DNA from: JBQTKD01 sp052386455
GTDB taxonomy: Bacteria > Actinomycetota > Actinomycetes > Sporichthyales > Sporichthyaceae
Direction of reading: 5' to 3'
NCBI GenBank assembly: GCA_052386455.1
Contig: JBQTKD010000153.1
Span: forward strand, 1 to 19,539
Length of the DNA: 19,539 nucleotides
The notes beneath the pieces were generated by a model. That model ran no database searches, was not told the DNA's origin, and saw nothing but the letters and a program-made list of their open reading frames with translations. The translations under genes were made by a program, and so were the position numbers. This document shows, in pieces, positions 5,965-14,737 of this stretch; the stretch's first letter is position 1; every line of letters starts with the position of its first letter.

Positions 5965-7631
5965 TCACCCGAACGCGCGCGGAGTCCGTGTTCGGCGAGC
6001 ACCTGCCGCCGGCCGAGGCTCGCCAGGCGGCACGGGACACCGGGCGTCCGGTGTACCTGTCCGTCGTCGAGAAGCGCCCGGACGCCGCGAACGGTCCGCT
6101 GGCCGGAGTGCCGTTCGCGGTGAAGGACAACATCGACGTGGCCGGGCTGCCGACCACGGCGGCCTGCCCGGCTCGGACCACGCCGGCAACCGCCGACGCG
6201 ACCGTCGTGGCCCGCCTCGTCGCGGCGGGCGCCGTGCCGGTGGCCAAGACGAACATGGACCAGTTCGCGACGGGCCTGGTGGGTACTCGCACGCCCTACG
6301 GCGCCTGTTCGAGCGTGTACTCGCGGGATCACGTCAGCGGCGGCAGCAGCAGCGGCAGCGCGATCGCCGTGGCCGCGGGCACCGTTCCCTTCGCACTGGG
6401 CACGGACACGGCCGGCAGCGGCCGAGTCCCCGCCGCGTTCAACGGCCTCGTCGGCACGAAGCCCACCAAGGGCCTCGTCTCGACCGCGGGCGTGCTGCCC
6501 GCCTGCGAATCGCTGGACTGCGTCTCCTGGTTCACCCGGTCCATCTCCGGTGCGCGCGCGGTGCTCGACGTTCTCGCCGGGCCCGACGCGCGCAGCCCGT
6601 GGTCCCGGCCGGCGCCTCCGGCAGCGCCGGCCGGGATTGCGACGCACATGCGGACGATCGCCATCCCCGCCGGAGATCTGGACCTCGGCCCGCTGCACCG
6701 CGAGGCGTGGTACGCCGCCCTCGCGCACGCCGGCGGGCTGGCGCATCTCGTCCCGGTGGACGTGAAGGCGTTCCTGTGCGCGGCGCGGATGCTGTACTCG
6801 CCGGCGTTCGTCGCCGAACGTCTCGCCGGGTTCGGTGCGGCCCTGGGTCTCGACGGGCACCACCTCGACCCGACGGTGCGTCAGATCATCCTGGGCGGCC
6901 GCGCGGCGTCTGCCGTGGACGTTTTCCTTGCGCAGGCGGAGCTTGCGCGGCTGCGGTCCATCGCAAGCCACGCCTTCGTGGGAGCCGACGCGCTCCTGTT
7001 GCCGACGACGCCGGGGCACCCGACCCTGGCCGAGGTGGCCGCCGACCCCATCGGCGTCAACGCGCGGCTGGGCACCTACACCAACATGGTCAACCTCCTG
7101 GACCTGTGCGCGGTGGCCGTTCCGGCCGGCCACCGCGCCGACGGACTGCCCTTTGGGGTGCAGTTGATGGCGCCCGCCTTCGCAGATCGGCCGCTGCTGG
7201 ACCTCGCGGCGCGATGGCTGGGCGAGCCGGTGGCCCCGCAGTCGGCGCCTCGGGCACGCCTGGCGGTCGTGGGCGCGCACCTGTCCGGGCAGCCCCGAAA
7301 CGGCGATCTCATCGCCGAGGGCGGCCGGCTCTACGCCCGCGGACGCACCGCCGGGGGCTATCGGCTCTACGAGGTTCCCGGTCCGTTCCCTCGGCCCGGG
7401 TTGGTGAGGTCTGCGGATGGTCCGGCGGCCGGGATCGAGGTCGAGGTCTGGGACCTGCCCGCGCACGCGATCGGCACGTTGCTGCCCACCATCGCGCCAC
7501 CGCTCGCGCTCGGCCAGGTGGACCTCGACGACGGCACCAGCGCCCCCGGCTTCGTGTGTACCGCAGTCGACGCCGACAGCCGCGACATCACCGAGCACGG
7601 CGGCTGGCGGGCATGGCTCGCTGCCCGGTAA
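5961..7631 (+). CDS. atzF: Allophanate hydrolase (AtzF type)
   Basis: A 556-residue enzyme that hydrolyses allophanate to ammonia and CO2, the last step of guanidine or urea degradation by the carboxylase route. The N-terminal amidase-signature domain (about 1-440) carries the Ser-cisSer-Lys triad: Lys55 (AVKDN), Ser129 in GGSSSGSA and Ser153 in GTDTAGSGRVPA. The C-terminal allophanate hydrolase domain (about 440-556) includes VVGAHLSGQPRNGDL, AGGYRLYEVPG and GIEVEVWDLP. That domain identifies AtzF rather than a general amidase. Length and both domains are complete. The ATG overlaps the carboxyltransferase stop (ATGA), and it is the last gene of the operon, ending 74 bases from the convergent purine operon. 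Confidence 0.96.
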   Translation: MITRTRAESVFGEHLPPAEARQAARDTGRPVYLSVVEKRPDAANGPLAGVPFAVKDNIDVAGLPTTAACPARTTPATADATVVARLVAAGAVPVAKTNMDQFATGLVGTRTPYGACSSVYSRDHVSGGSSSGSAIAVAAGTVPFALGTDTAGSGRVPAAFNGLVGTKPTKGLVSTAGVLPACESLDCVSWFTRSISGARAVLDVLAGPDARSPWSRPAPPAAPAGIATHMRTIAIPAGDLDLGPLHREAWYAALAHAGGLAHLVPVDVKAFLCAARMLYSPAFVAERLAGFGAALGLDGHHLDPTVRQIILGGRAASAVDVFLAQAELARLRSIASHAFVGADALLLPTTPGHPTLAEVAADPIGVNARLGTYTNMVNLLDLCAVAVPAGHRADGLPFGVQLMAPAFADRPLLDLAARWLGEPVAPQSAPRARLAVVGAHLSGQPRNGDLIAEGGRLYARGRTAGGYRLYEVPGPFPRPGLVRSADGPAAGIEVEVWDLPAHAIGTLLPTIAPPLALGQVDLDDGTSAPGFVCTAVDADSRDITEHGGWRAWLAAR

Positions 7632-7634
7632 CCG

Positions 7635-7696
7635 CACCACCTCGGGCGTCCGATGAACCGTGGTACCGGCGTCACTCTCTTTCGGACGCCGTGGTG
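7635..7696. terminator. Probable bidirectional terminator between convergent operons
   Basis: The 74-base gap between the two operons holds a long inverted repeat. CACCAC (7635-7640) plus GGCGTCCGA (7645-7653) pair with TCGGACGCC (7682-7690) plus GTGGTG (7691-7696), with a four-base bulge on the left arm. The 28-base loop contains the palindrome GGTACC. It lies just after the atzF TAA and the minus-strand TGA, so it could end both transcripts. There is no long T run. Confidence 0.7.
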
Positions 7697-7705
7697 GTGG
7701 GTGGT

Positions 7706-8869
7706 TCAGATGGCGCCGAGGTCCCGAGCGCGGGTGAGGAACGCTTGCAGAGCCATCTCGGTGGCGGGCTCGTCGAGGACCCCGGAGGCCGCTCTGGCTT
7801 GGTAGGCGTCGAGACGCGCCTGGGCTGCGGGGGCGCCGGCTCGGAGGTGACCCAGCGTCACTAGATAGCGGCAGGGCAGCTGGGCGGGGTGCAGATCCCA
7901 GCCTTGGGCGATGCCCCACACCAGGGCCCGGCGGATCACGCGGGCTTGGATGCGCCAGGCGTTCAACACGGCATCGGCGTCGCCGACGGGCAGGACGTTC
8001 GACGAGCCGTCCACGACTCGCACGCCGCGGCCCGCGGCCGCGAGCTGCAGCACCGCCTTCGCGTGCTCGGCCGCGGGGTGGTCGGCGCGCTGCTCGGCCG
8101 GGTCGATGCCCAGGGCCGCGGAGTAGTCGTAGGTGCCGAAGTGCAGGCCGAGACAGCGGCCCTCGGCCGCGTCCAGCAGGCCTGCCGCGGTGGCGGTCCC
8201 GTCGGGGGCCAGGACGGCGGCGGGCAGTTCGATCTGCAGTTCGGTCCGAAACGTTCCCGCGGGAACGTCGTGGCGGGACTCCAGGTGCGCGCACACCAGG
8301 TTCAGGGCTCGGACCTGATCGGGGTGCGACACCTTCGGCAGGGTCACGACCAGCTCGGTGGGGTCGCCACCGGACTCCAGGTAGGCGGCGAGGAAGAGCG
8401 CCAGAGTACGCACGGCGCGGTGGCGAGTTGCCGGCTCCAGGCTGCGGATGCGCAGACCGGCCAGCAGGGTGTGGGCGCGTGTGTCGGCGAGGGCCGCACC
8501 GGCCGCGACGGCTACGGCGTCCTCCTCGGCGTCGGGGCGCAGGCCGTAGCCGTCCTCGAAGTCGATACGCACGTCCTGGACGGGCATGGTCGCGAGTGCC
8601 GCTTCCACTCGCGGCACGACCGCGGCGAGGATCTCCGGTGCGAGGCCCAGCGCGTCGGCGAGGCCGGGATGGTCGGCGTACGCGGCCATGGTGGCGCCGG
8701 CCTCGCGGCCCCACGCTGCGACCGTGCCCGCGTCGTACCGGTCGGCCGGGACGTAGCAGGTGTGGATGGGCTGGCGCGCGGTCGAAGCCGGCAGCCGTGC
8801 GGCAACGGCGGCATCGGCGCGCACGAGCAGCACGTCCAGCTCGCCCAAGAGACCTTCGACATCTGACAT
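7706..8869 (-). CDS. CitE/HpcH-like aldolase-fold protein (DUF6986-like), unassigned role
   Basis: A 387-residue protein of the HpcH/HpaI aldolase-citrate lyase TIM-barrel type. Recognisable features are VRIDFEDGYG (about 100-109), the putative metal ligand Glu in LQIELP (about 211-216), Asp in FGTYDYSAALGI (about 244-255), and GWDLHPAQ (about 323-330), like the GxxxxHPxQ motif of malyl-CoA lyase and CitE. I believe it belongs to the DUF6986 group, often mis-annotated as aldolase or phosphoenolpyruvate kinase. It is the last gene of the purine operon, one to four bases after the XDH molybdopterin subunit. A role in using glyoxylate released from ureidoglycolate is therefore plausible but unproven. 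ATG 8869 was chosen; GTG 8872 is directly upstream. A GGGGA motif precedes both. Confidence 0.85.
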   Translation of the reverse strand: MSDVEGLLGELDVLLVRADAAVAARLPASTARQPIHTCYVPADRYDAGTVAAWGREAGATMAAYADHPGLADALGLAPEILAAVVPRVEAALATMPVQDVRIDFEDGYGLRPDAEEDAVAVAAGAALADTRAHTLLAGLRIRSLEPATRHRAVRTLALFLAAYLESGGDPTELVVTLPKVSHPDQVRALNLVCAHLESRHDVPAGTFRTELQIELPAAVLAPDGTATAAGLLDAAEGRCLGLHFGTYDYSAALGIDPAEQRADHPAAEHAKAVLQLAAAGRGVRVVDGSSNVLPVGDADAVLNAWRIQARVIRRALVWGIAQGWDLHPAQLPCRYLVTLGHLRAGAPAAQARLDAYQARAASGVLDEPATEMALQAFLTRARDLGAI

Positions 8870-8873
8870 CACG

Positions 8874-11165
8874 TCAGGTCCCCGTCAGATGTTCGGGGCG
8901 AACCGGTACCCGGTTCAGAGCGAGACCCGTCGCGGCGCGGATCGCGGCGACGATCGCCGGTGTGGCGGAGATGGTGGGCGCCTCCCCCACACCGCGCAGG
9001 CCGTACGGGGCGTGCGGGTCGGCGAGCTCCAGAACGTCCACGGTGATCGCGGGCATGTCCAGGATGGTGGGGATCAGATAGTCGGTGAAGGACGGGTTGC
9101 GGACCACGCCGTCCACCACCTGGATCTCCTCCATCACGGCCAGCCCGAGGCCCTGCGCGGTTCCGCCCACGATCTGGCCGCGCATCGCGAGCGGGTTCAG
9201 TGCATGCCCGACGTCCTGCGCGCACGCGAGGTCGACGACGCGCACCAGGCCGAGCTCCACGTCCACGTCCACGACCGCCCGGTGCGCCGCGAACGCGTAC
9301 TGCACGTGCGCGTTGCCCTGCCCCGTCACTGGATCCAGCGCCTCGGTGGGACGGTGGCGAAACTCCACGGTGCGCTCGATCGCGTCGGTGCCGAGCAGGT
9401 CGGCCACGGCGAGTCGCTCCCCCGCCACCTCGACCAGGCCGCCGGGGAGGAGATGCGCGTCGGCGGGGTGGGTGCCGAATCGTTCTGCGGCACGGCGGCA
9501 GAGTTCTCCGCGGACCGCCTCGCAAGCGGCTTTCACCGCGCCGCCGGTCAGGTAGCTCTGTCGAGACGCGGAGGAGCTGCCGGCGCTGCCGACGGAGGTA
9601 TCGGCGGGCAGGAGCACGACGTTCTCGACGCCCAGTTCGGTGCGCGCGATCTGCTGCTGAAGCGTCACGAGGCCCTGTCCGACCTCGGCCGCGGCGGTGT
9701 GCACCGCGACGGACAGCTCCCCGTCCGCGACCTGTAGCCGGACCCGCGCGGTGCTGTAGTCGTCGAAACCCTCGCTGAAGCAGACGTTCTTGATCCCCAC
9801 GCCGTAGCCGACTCCCCGGCGCACACCCTCGCCGCGGGTGGTGCCCGCGACGCCGCCCGGCAGCAGGCGTTGGTCCGGCGCGGCCGGCAGCGGCGGCGGC
9901 AGCGGTCGCTCGGCCACCAGCCGCAGCAGGTGCTCGACGGGCGCGGGACTGTCGACGACCTGCCCGGTCGGCAGGGTGTCGCCTTCGGCGATGGCGTTGC
10001 GTAGCCGGACCGTCAGCGGGTCCAGGCCGAGTTCCGCGGCGAGGGCGTCCATCTGGCTCTCGTAGGCGAACGCGGCCTGCACGGCGCCGAATCCGCGCAT
10101 CGCGCCGCACGGCGGGTTGTTGGTGTAGACGGCGTAGCAGTCGACCTCGACGTTCGCCACGGCGTACGGGCCGATGCCGAGCGTCGCGGCGTTGCCCGCC
10201 ACCGCGGGAGAGCTGGACGCGTACGCGCCGCCGTCGAGCAGGATCCGAGCCGTCGCGTACACGAGCCGGCCTTCGCTGTCCGCGCCGTGCTCGTAGACCA
10301 TCCGCGCCGGATGGCGATGCACGTGGCCGAAGAAGCTCTCGTTGCGCTTGTAGACCATCTTCACCGGGCGGGCGGTGCGCAGGGCGAGCAGGCTCGCGTG
10401 CACCTGCATCGAGAGGTCCTCGCGCGCGCCGAACGCGCCGCCGACGCCGGCCAGCGTGATCCGAACCCGATCGGGCGTCAGATTCAGACAGGCCGCGATC
10501 TGGTCGCGGTCCACGTGCAGCCACTGCGTGGCGACGAACAGGTCGACGCCGCCGTCCTCGGCCGGCACCGCGAGCCCGGACTCCGGGCCGAGAAAGGCCT
10601 GGTCCTGCATGCCGACCTCGTACTCGCGGCGCACGACCACAGTTGCCCGAGAACGGGCGGTTGCGACGTCGCCGCGACGGACGGGGACGTGCCGGACCAC
10701 GTTCCCGCCGGGGTGCAGCGGCTGGGTGGCCGGGTCGAGGGCCGCCTCGGGATCTACGAGCGGCGGCAGGACCTCCCAGCCGACGACCACGGCGGCGGCG
10801 GCTCGGCGCGCGGTCTCCGGGTGGTCGGCGGCGACGATCGCGTACGCCTCGCCCTGATAGCGCACCACGTCCCAGGCGAGTACCGGTTGGTCGGCGTGCT
10901 CGAGGCCGTAGGTCCGCTTGCCGGGCACGTCGGCCGCGGTCAGGACGGCGGCCACGCCGGGGATTGCCAGCGCTGCCGCGATGTCGATGGACGTGATGCG
11001 GGCGTGCGGGTGCGGGCTGCGGGCCGTGGCGCCCCACAGCATCCGCTCGTGCCAGAGGTCCGAAGAGAACGCGAACTCCCCCGACACCTTCGCGATGCCG
11101 TCCGGCCGGGCGGCGCTGGAACCCACGCCGTCCGCGACGGTGGCGGTGCCGAGTTCGATGGTCAT
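8874..11165 (-). CDS. xdhA: Xanthine dehydrogenase, molybdopterin-binding subunit
   Basis: A 763-residue catalytic subunit of a three-gene xanthine dehydrogenase (PucD type), oxidising hypoxanthine and xanthine to urate at a molybdopterin-oxo-sulfido centre. The N-terminal a/b-hammerhead domain (about 18-130; ARPDGIAKVSGEFAFSSDL) is followed by the molybdopterin-binding domains. Visible active-site equivalents are Glu249 in GGAFGARED, Arg357 in GAMRGFG, and the catalytic base Glu728 in GVGEAPT near the C-terminus. Length is normal. The ATG at 11165 overlaps the Fe-S subunit stop (ATGA). The open frame extends further upstream but only inside the Fe-S gene. A related molybdenum hydroxylase is possible on sequence alone; the adjacent uricase and uricolytic genes favour xanthine. 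Confidence 0.93.
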   Translation of the reverse strand: MTIELGTATVADGVGSSAARPDGIAKVSGEFAFSSDLWHERMLWGATARSPHPHARITSIDIAAALAIPGVAAVLTAADVPGKRTYGLEHADQPVLAWDVVRYQGEAYAIVAADHPETARRAAAAVVVGWEVLPPLVDPEAALDPATQPLHPGGNVVRHVPVRRGDVATARSRATVVVRREYEVGMQDQAFLGPESGLAVPAEDGGVDLFVATQWLHVDRDQIAACLNLTPDRVRITLAGVGGAFGAREDLSMQVHASLLALRTARPVKMVYKRNESFFGHVHRHPARMVYEHGADSEGRLVYATARILLDGGAYASSSPAVAGNAATLGIGPYAVANVEVDCYAVYTNNPPCGAMRGFGAVQAAFAYESQMDALAAELGLDPLTVRLRNAIAEGDTLPTGQVVDSPAPVEHLLRLVAERPLPPPLPAAPDQRLLPGGVAGTTRGEGVRRGVGYGVGIKNVCFSEGFDDYSTARVRLQVADGELSVAVHTAAAEVGQGLVTLQQQIARTELGVENVVLLPADTSVGSAGSSSASRQSYLTGGAVKAACEAVRGELCRRAAERFGTHPADAHLLPGGLVEVAGERLAVADLLGTDAIERTVEFRHRPTEALDPVTGQGNAHVQYAFAAHRAVVDVDVELGLVRVVDLACAQDVGHALNPLAMRGQIVGGTAQGLGLAVMEEIQVVDGVVRNPSFTDYLIPTILDMPAITVDVLELADPHAPYGLRGVGEAPTISATPAIVAAIRAATGLALNRVPVRPEHLTGT

Positions 11166-11647
11166 CGGGCGCTGGCCTCCGCGGCAGCGGCGCGGACGGC
11201 GTCGAGGATCGCCTCGTAGCCCGTGCAGCGGCACAGGTTCCCGGCCAGGGCCTCGCGGACGTCGCCCTCGTCGATCGGCTCCGAGGACGGGTTGGTCTGG
11301 CGGCCCAGCAGGTCGTGCACGGCGACGACGAAGCCGGGGGTGCAGAAGCCGCACTGCACGGCGCCGGCGGCAAGGAAGGCCCGGGCGACGATCTCGCCCG
11401 GTTCGGTGGCCGCCAGGCCTTCGACGGTCGTGACCTCCTGGCCCTGGGCCTGTCCGGCGGCGACGAGGCACGCGCACACGGGGACCTCGTCGAGCAGCAC
11501 GGTGCAGGAGCCGCATTCCCCTTGCTCGCAGGCGTTTTTCGAGCCGGGCAGCGCCATGCGCTCGCGGAGCACGTGCAGCAGGCTCTCCCCGGCCCAGCAG
11601 TCGTCGACGACCCGCTCGACGCCGTTGACGGTGCACCGGAGTCTCAC
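11162..11647 (-). CDS. xdhC: Xanthine dehydrogenase, 2Fe-2S subunit
   Basis: A 161-residue electron-transfer subunit with two [2Fe-2S] clusters. The N-terminal plant-ferredoxin-like domain has CEQGECGSC followed by the fourth Cys in VPVCACL. The C-terminal helical domain has CGFC and CRC (NLCRCTGYEAI). It passes electrons from the molybdenum centre to FAD in the XDH complex. Naming follows the E. coli scheme (XdhC is Fe-S); the Bacillus equivalent is PucE. GTG 11647 was chosen because it overlaps the FAD-subunit stop as GTGA, like the other junctions, and gives the usual compact N-terminus (RLRCTVNGVER). A GTG at 11668 would add seven residues. Confidence 0.94.
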   Translation of the reverse strand: MRLRCTVNGVERVVDDCWAGESLLHVLRERMALPGSKNACEQGECGSCTVLLDEVPVCACLVAAGQAQGQEVTTVEGLAATEPGEIVARAFLAAGAVQCGFCTPGFVVAVHDLLGRQTNPSSEPIDEGDVREALAGNLCRCTGYEAILDAVRAAAAEASAR

Positions 11648-12501
11648 GCGGCCACCCGAGCGCCGCACCAGGTCAGCGAGCGGCGGGCGAGGACCCGCAG
11701 CGCGTGGCGCCGGTAGGCCGCCGAGCCGCGGTGGTCGTCGATCGGGCGGGCCGCGGCCGAGACGAGCGCCGCGAACTCCTCGAGAACGGCCGGCGACACG
11801 GCGGCGAGATCCCAGCCGTCGGCGTCGAGGGCCTCGGTCAGCAGGGCCTCCGCGTCGGGCGCCCGCAGCGGAGTCGGGCCCGCCGAGCCGATGCCCGTGC
11901 CGACATGGTGCGTGGCGGGGTCCACGGACAGGGCGAACGAGCAGACCGCAATCACCATCGCGTTGCGGGTGCCGACCTTCGCGAAGGTCTGCAGGCTCCC
12001 GCGGTGCGGCACCTCGACCGCGACGACGAGCTCGTCGGGCGCGAGGACGCTGCGGCCGGGGCCGACGAAGAACTCGCGCGCCGGGATCCGTCGAGTGCCG
12101 CGTGCCGAGGCGACCTCGATCGTCGCGTCGAGGGCCAGCAGCACGGGGTGGGCATCGCCCGCGGGCGAGGCGGTGGCGAGGTTGCCGCCGAGCGTGCCGC
12201 GGTTGCGGATCTGGGGCGAGCCCACGGTGCGGGAGGCGGCCGCGAGCGCGGGCAGGGGGTCGTGCAACCGCTCGACGATCGACGTAAACGGTTCGCCGGC
12301 GCCGATCCTGGTTGCCCCGGAGAGGGCGCCGTGGCCGCGCAGTTCGGGGAGCCGTCCGAGGTCGAGCAGAGCCGCAGGGCGGTGGTCCCCCAGGTTGAGC
12401 TCCACCATCACGTCGGTGCCCCCGGCGATGGGCTGCGCATTCGGTATCGCGGCACGCAGCGCGAGCGCCTCCGCGAGGTCGGCCGGGCTGTGGAAGTCCA
12501 C
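11644..12501 (-). CDS. xdhB: Xanthine dehydrogenase, FAD-binding subunit
   Basis: A 285-residue CO-dehydrogenase-flavoprotein-type subunit that passes electrons from the iron-sulfur clusters to NAD+. FAD-binding motifs are IAGGTDVMVEL near residue 24 and TVGSPQIRNRGTLGGNL with ASPAGD in the middle. The C-terminal domain of this flavoprotein family follows (FAKVGTRNAMVIAV ... GSAGPTPLRAP). The GTG at 12501 lies two bases after the uricase TAG. No good ribosome-binding site is evident, so translation is probably coupled to uricase. The subunit order FAD, Fe-S, Mo is common in actinobacterial clusters. Length is normal (Bacillus PucC is of similar size). Confidence 0.93.
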   Translation of the reverse strand: MDFHSPADLAEALALRAAIPNAQPIAGGTDVMVELNLGDHRPAALLDLGRLPELRGHGALSGATRIGAGEPFTSIVERLHDPLPALAAASRTVGSPQIRNRGTLGGNLATASPAGDAHPVLLALDATIEVASARGTRRIPAREFFVGPGRSVLAPDELVVAVEVPHRGSLQTFAKVGTRNAMVIAVCSFALSVDPATHHVGTGIGSAGPTPLRAPDAEALLTEALDADGWDLAAVSPAVLEEFAALVSAAARPIDDHRGSAAYRRHALRVLARRSLTWCGARVAA

Positions 12502-12503
12502 CG

Positions 12504-13361
12504 CTACCAGGCCCGTGGGTCGAGTGCGGCGCCCTCGCGCAGCACCGTGCCCTCGATCAAGCCGTACGGGCGGTCCGCGGCCCAGTAGACGGCGCCGGGA
12601 TTGTCGCGGCCGAAGGGTGCGAGGTCGGCGAGGAAGTGGTGCCGGTTGGGCAGGCGCAGCCGGACCTCCGCGATCTGCGGTACCTCGGCGATCACCCGTG
12701 CCCCCATCGCGAACAGCGTCTGCTGCAGAGATCGACTGTAGGTCTCGGCGAACGCCGCGAGCAGGCAATCGCGTGCGCGGGCCCACAGTTCGTCCCAATC
12801 GCCCGATTCGGCCCCCTCCCCGACAACACAGCGCCAGCGGGCGTCGACGGCGGTGGCGAGGATCCGGTCGGACGCGGGCTGCAGGGTCGTGTATTCGTCG
12901 ACGGCAAAACCGACGAACTCGGAGTCCGTGGTGTTCAGCAGAACGAGGTCCTTGACGCCGGACACCACGAGATCCGGGTGGGAGACGTGGACCGTGCGGA
13001 CCTCGGAACCGTCGCGGCGGAAGGAGTGCGCGGCGGACAGCCGTTCCCAGGCGTACTGCTCGACGTCGATCTGTGCCCCGGTGATCGCCGGCTGGGTGTC
13101 GACGAAGTGGTGGGCCAGGCGCAGGGCGAACGCTTCGGGCGTTGCGATGCCGTCGCGAGCAAAGGCCAGGACGGTGTTCTTCTGGCTGTCGGTGGGCAGG
13201 ACCGCGGCGTTGTCGCCGGTCAGGTGAGTGTCCGTCAGGTCGCCGGACAGGGCGGTGGAGACGTTGAGGTCGACGAGTCGGTGCCCGGACCGGTCCCGCT
13301 CCACCCGGACCACCCGCGTCTCGGCCTTGCCGTACCGGTTGGGCCCCAGGACCGCGCTCAT
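12504..13361 (-). CDS. uox: Uricase (urate oxidase)
   Basis: A 285-residue cofactor-free oxidase that converts urate and O2 to 5-hydroxyisourate and H2O2. Two T-fold repeats are present. Visible motifs are NRYGKAE (Lys12), VLPTDSQKNT (Thr57-Asp58 of the peroxide/urate site), DSEFVGFAVDEYTTL in the middle and LPNRHHFLADL near the C-terminus (the PN-x-H histidine motif). The length is that of a single-domain uricase; there is no fused OHCU decarboxylase as in Bacillus PucL, since that domain is fused to allantoicase in this cluster. The ATG overlaps the 8-oxoguanine deaminase stop (ATGA). H2O2 made here would need a catalase from elsewhere. Confidence 0.96.
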   Translation of the reverse strand: MSAVLGPNRYGKAETRVVRVERDRSGHRLVDLNVSTALSGDLTDTHLTGDNAAVLPTDSQKNTVLAFARDGIATPEAFALRLAHHFVDTQPAITGAQIDVEQYAWERLSAAHSFRRDGSEVRTVHVSHPDLVVSGVKDLVLLNTTDSEFVGFAVDEYTTLQPASDRILATAVDARWRCVVGEGAESGDWDELWARARDCLLAAFAETYSRSLQQTLFAMGARVIAEVPQIAEVRLRLPNRHHFLADLAPFGRDNPGAVYWAADRPYGLIEGTVLREGAALDPRAW

Positions 13362-14737
13362 CCCGCTCTCCCCTGCATGCGTTCGGCGGCCCTGCGGTGC
13401 CTGGCGAGGATGTCGCTCAGGCCGGCGGCCGTAGGTCGGCCGGCTTCGACGATCGTGCGGCCCGCGACGATCGTGTCGCGGGAGGCCGTCGGGCCGCAGC
13501 GCAGCCACGCCTCGACCGGGTCGCTCAGTGCGCCGGCGTAGGCGACGCCGGTCTGGTCCCAGACCACCAAGTCTCCGCAGGCGCCGGCGCTCAACTCCCC
13601 GATCTGGCCGGTGCGGCCCAGGCACGCCGCGCCGCCCAGGGTGGCGATCTCGAGGGCGTCGCGGGCGCTGAACGCCGCGGGCCCGCCGCGTTGGCGGCCG
13701 AGGAGCAGAGCGCCTCTGGACTCCAGCCAGAGGGAGGCGGCGTCGTTGGACGACGATCCGTCACATCCCAACCCCACAGGCGATCCGGAGGTCCGGAAGT
13801 CCTGGACTGGGCAGATCGTGCCGCGGCCGCCGCCGGCGCCGAGGATCATGTTGGAACTCGGACAGTGCGCGATGCCGACGCCCGCCGCGCCGAGCCGGGC
13901 GACCTCGGCGGGATTGGGATGCACGCAGTGCGCGACCCAGGTGCGGTCGCTCAGCCAGCCGACGTCCTCGAACAGTTCGATGGGCCGACGGCCGAACTTC
14001 TGGAGGCAGAACTCGTCCTCGTCCGGGTCTTCGGCCAGGTGGGTGTGCAGGCGAACGTCGAGGCGCTCGGCGAGCTCCGCCGTCGCGGCCATCAGCTCCG
14101 GCCGCACGCTGAACGGGGAGCACGGCGCGAGCGCGACCTGGACCATCGAGCGCGGGGACGGGTCGTGGTGGCGCAGGACGAGGCGTTCGCTGTCGGCGAG
14201 GATCTCGTCGTCGTCCTGCACCACCGAGTCCGGTGGCAGCCCGCCGTCCTTGCGAGACAGGCTCATCGAGCCGCGGGTCGGGTGAAAGCGCAGCCCGACC
14301 TCGCGGGCCGCGGTCACCTGCGCCGTCCACAGATCCCCGCCGCCGCGCGGCGCGACGTAGAGGTGGTCGGTGCTCGTGGTGCACCCGCCAAGCGCCAGCT
14401 CGACCAGGCCGACCCACGTCGAGAGGTAGGAGGCCTCCTCGTCCAGGCCGGCCCACACCGGGTACAGCGCGATCAGCCACTCGAACAGCGTCCCGTTCAC
14501 GACGGGAGCGAACGCGCGAGTGAGGTTCTGGTACAGGTGGTGGTGGGTGTTCACCAGGCCGGGCGTGACCAGGCAGCCGGCGGCGTCGATCGTCCGGGCG
14601 GCGGCCGGTGGCGGGTCGTGCGCGGCGCCCACGGCGGTGATCGCGCCGTCGGCGATCGCCACCCAGCCGCCGGGCAGTTCGCGGCGCTCGGAGTCGCAGG
14701 TGACCACGTACCCATTGCGCACCAGGACGTCGGCCAC
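13358..14737 (-). CDS. 8-oxoguanine deaminase
   Basis: A 459-residue amidohydrolase-superfamily deaminase. It carries the metal motif NTHHHLYQNLTRA (His65, His67), HTHLAED in the middle, the third metal histidine region VAHCVHP, and the metal Asp in GLGCDGSSSND. Several stretches match the Pseudomonas 8-oxoguanine deaminase as I remember it: APVVN, LYPVWA, TRGSMSLSRKDGGLPP and ALAPCSPFSV. The product of 8-oxoguanine is urate, which feeds directly into the adjacent uricase. Guanine or isocytosine may be minor substrates. A GTG start at 14737 immediately follows the hydroxyisourate hydrolase TGA. The alternative is another AtzA/TrzN-type aminohydrolase, which the purine context makes less likely. 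Confidence 0.9.
   Translation of the reverse strand: MADVLVRNGYVVTCDSERRELPGGWVAIADGAITAVGAAHDPPPAAARTIDAAGCLVTPGLVNTHHHLYQNLTRAFAPVVNGTLFEWLIALYPVWAGLDEEASYLSTWVGLVELALGGCTTSTDHLYVAPRGGGDLWTAQVTAAREVGLRFHPTRGSMSLSRKDGGLPPDSVVQDDDEILADSERLVLRHHDPSPRSMVQVALAPCSPFSVRPELMAATAELAERLDVRLHTHLAEDPDEDEFCLQKFGRRPIELFEDVGWLSDRTWVAHCVHPNPAEVARLGAAGVGIAHCPSSNMILGAGGGRGTICPVQDFRTSGSPVGLGCDGSSSNDAASLWLESRGALLLGRQRGGPAAFSARDALEIATLGGAACLGRTGQIGELSAGACGDLVVWDQTGVAYAGALSDPVEAWLRCGPTASRDTIVAGRTIVEAGRPTAAGLSDILARHRRAAERMQGRAG

Noticed and set aside
1120..7631. Plain urea-degradation (urea amidolyase) operon
   Set aside because: The guanidine-I riboswitch and the UAAP pair indicate guanidine as the primary substrate. 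Urea use remains possible as a side role.
11166..11636. A longer XDH molybdopterin subunit starting upstream of 11165
   Set aside because: The extra residues are Arg-rich shadow sequence inside the Fe-S subunit gene. The ATG at 11165 gives the normal N-terminus and an ATGA overlap.
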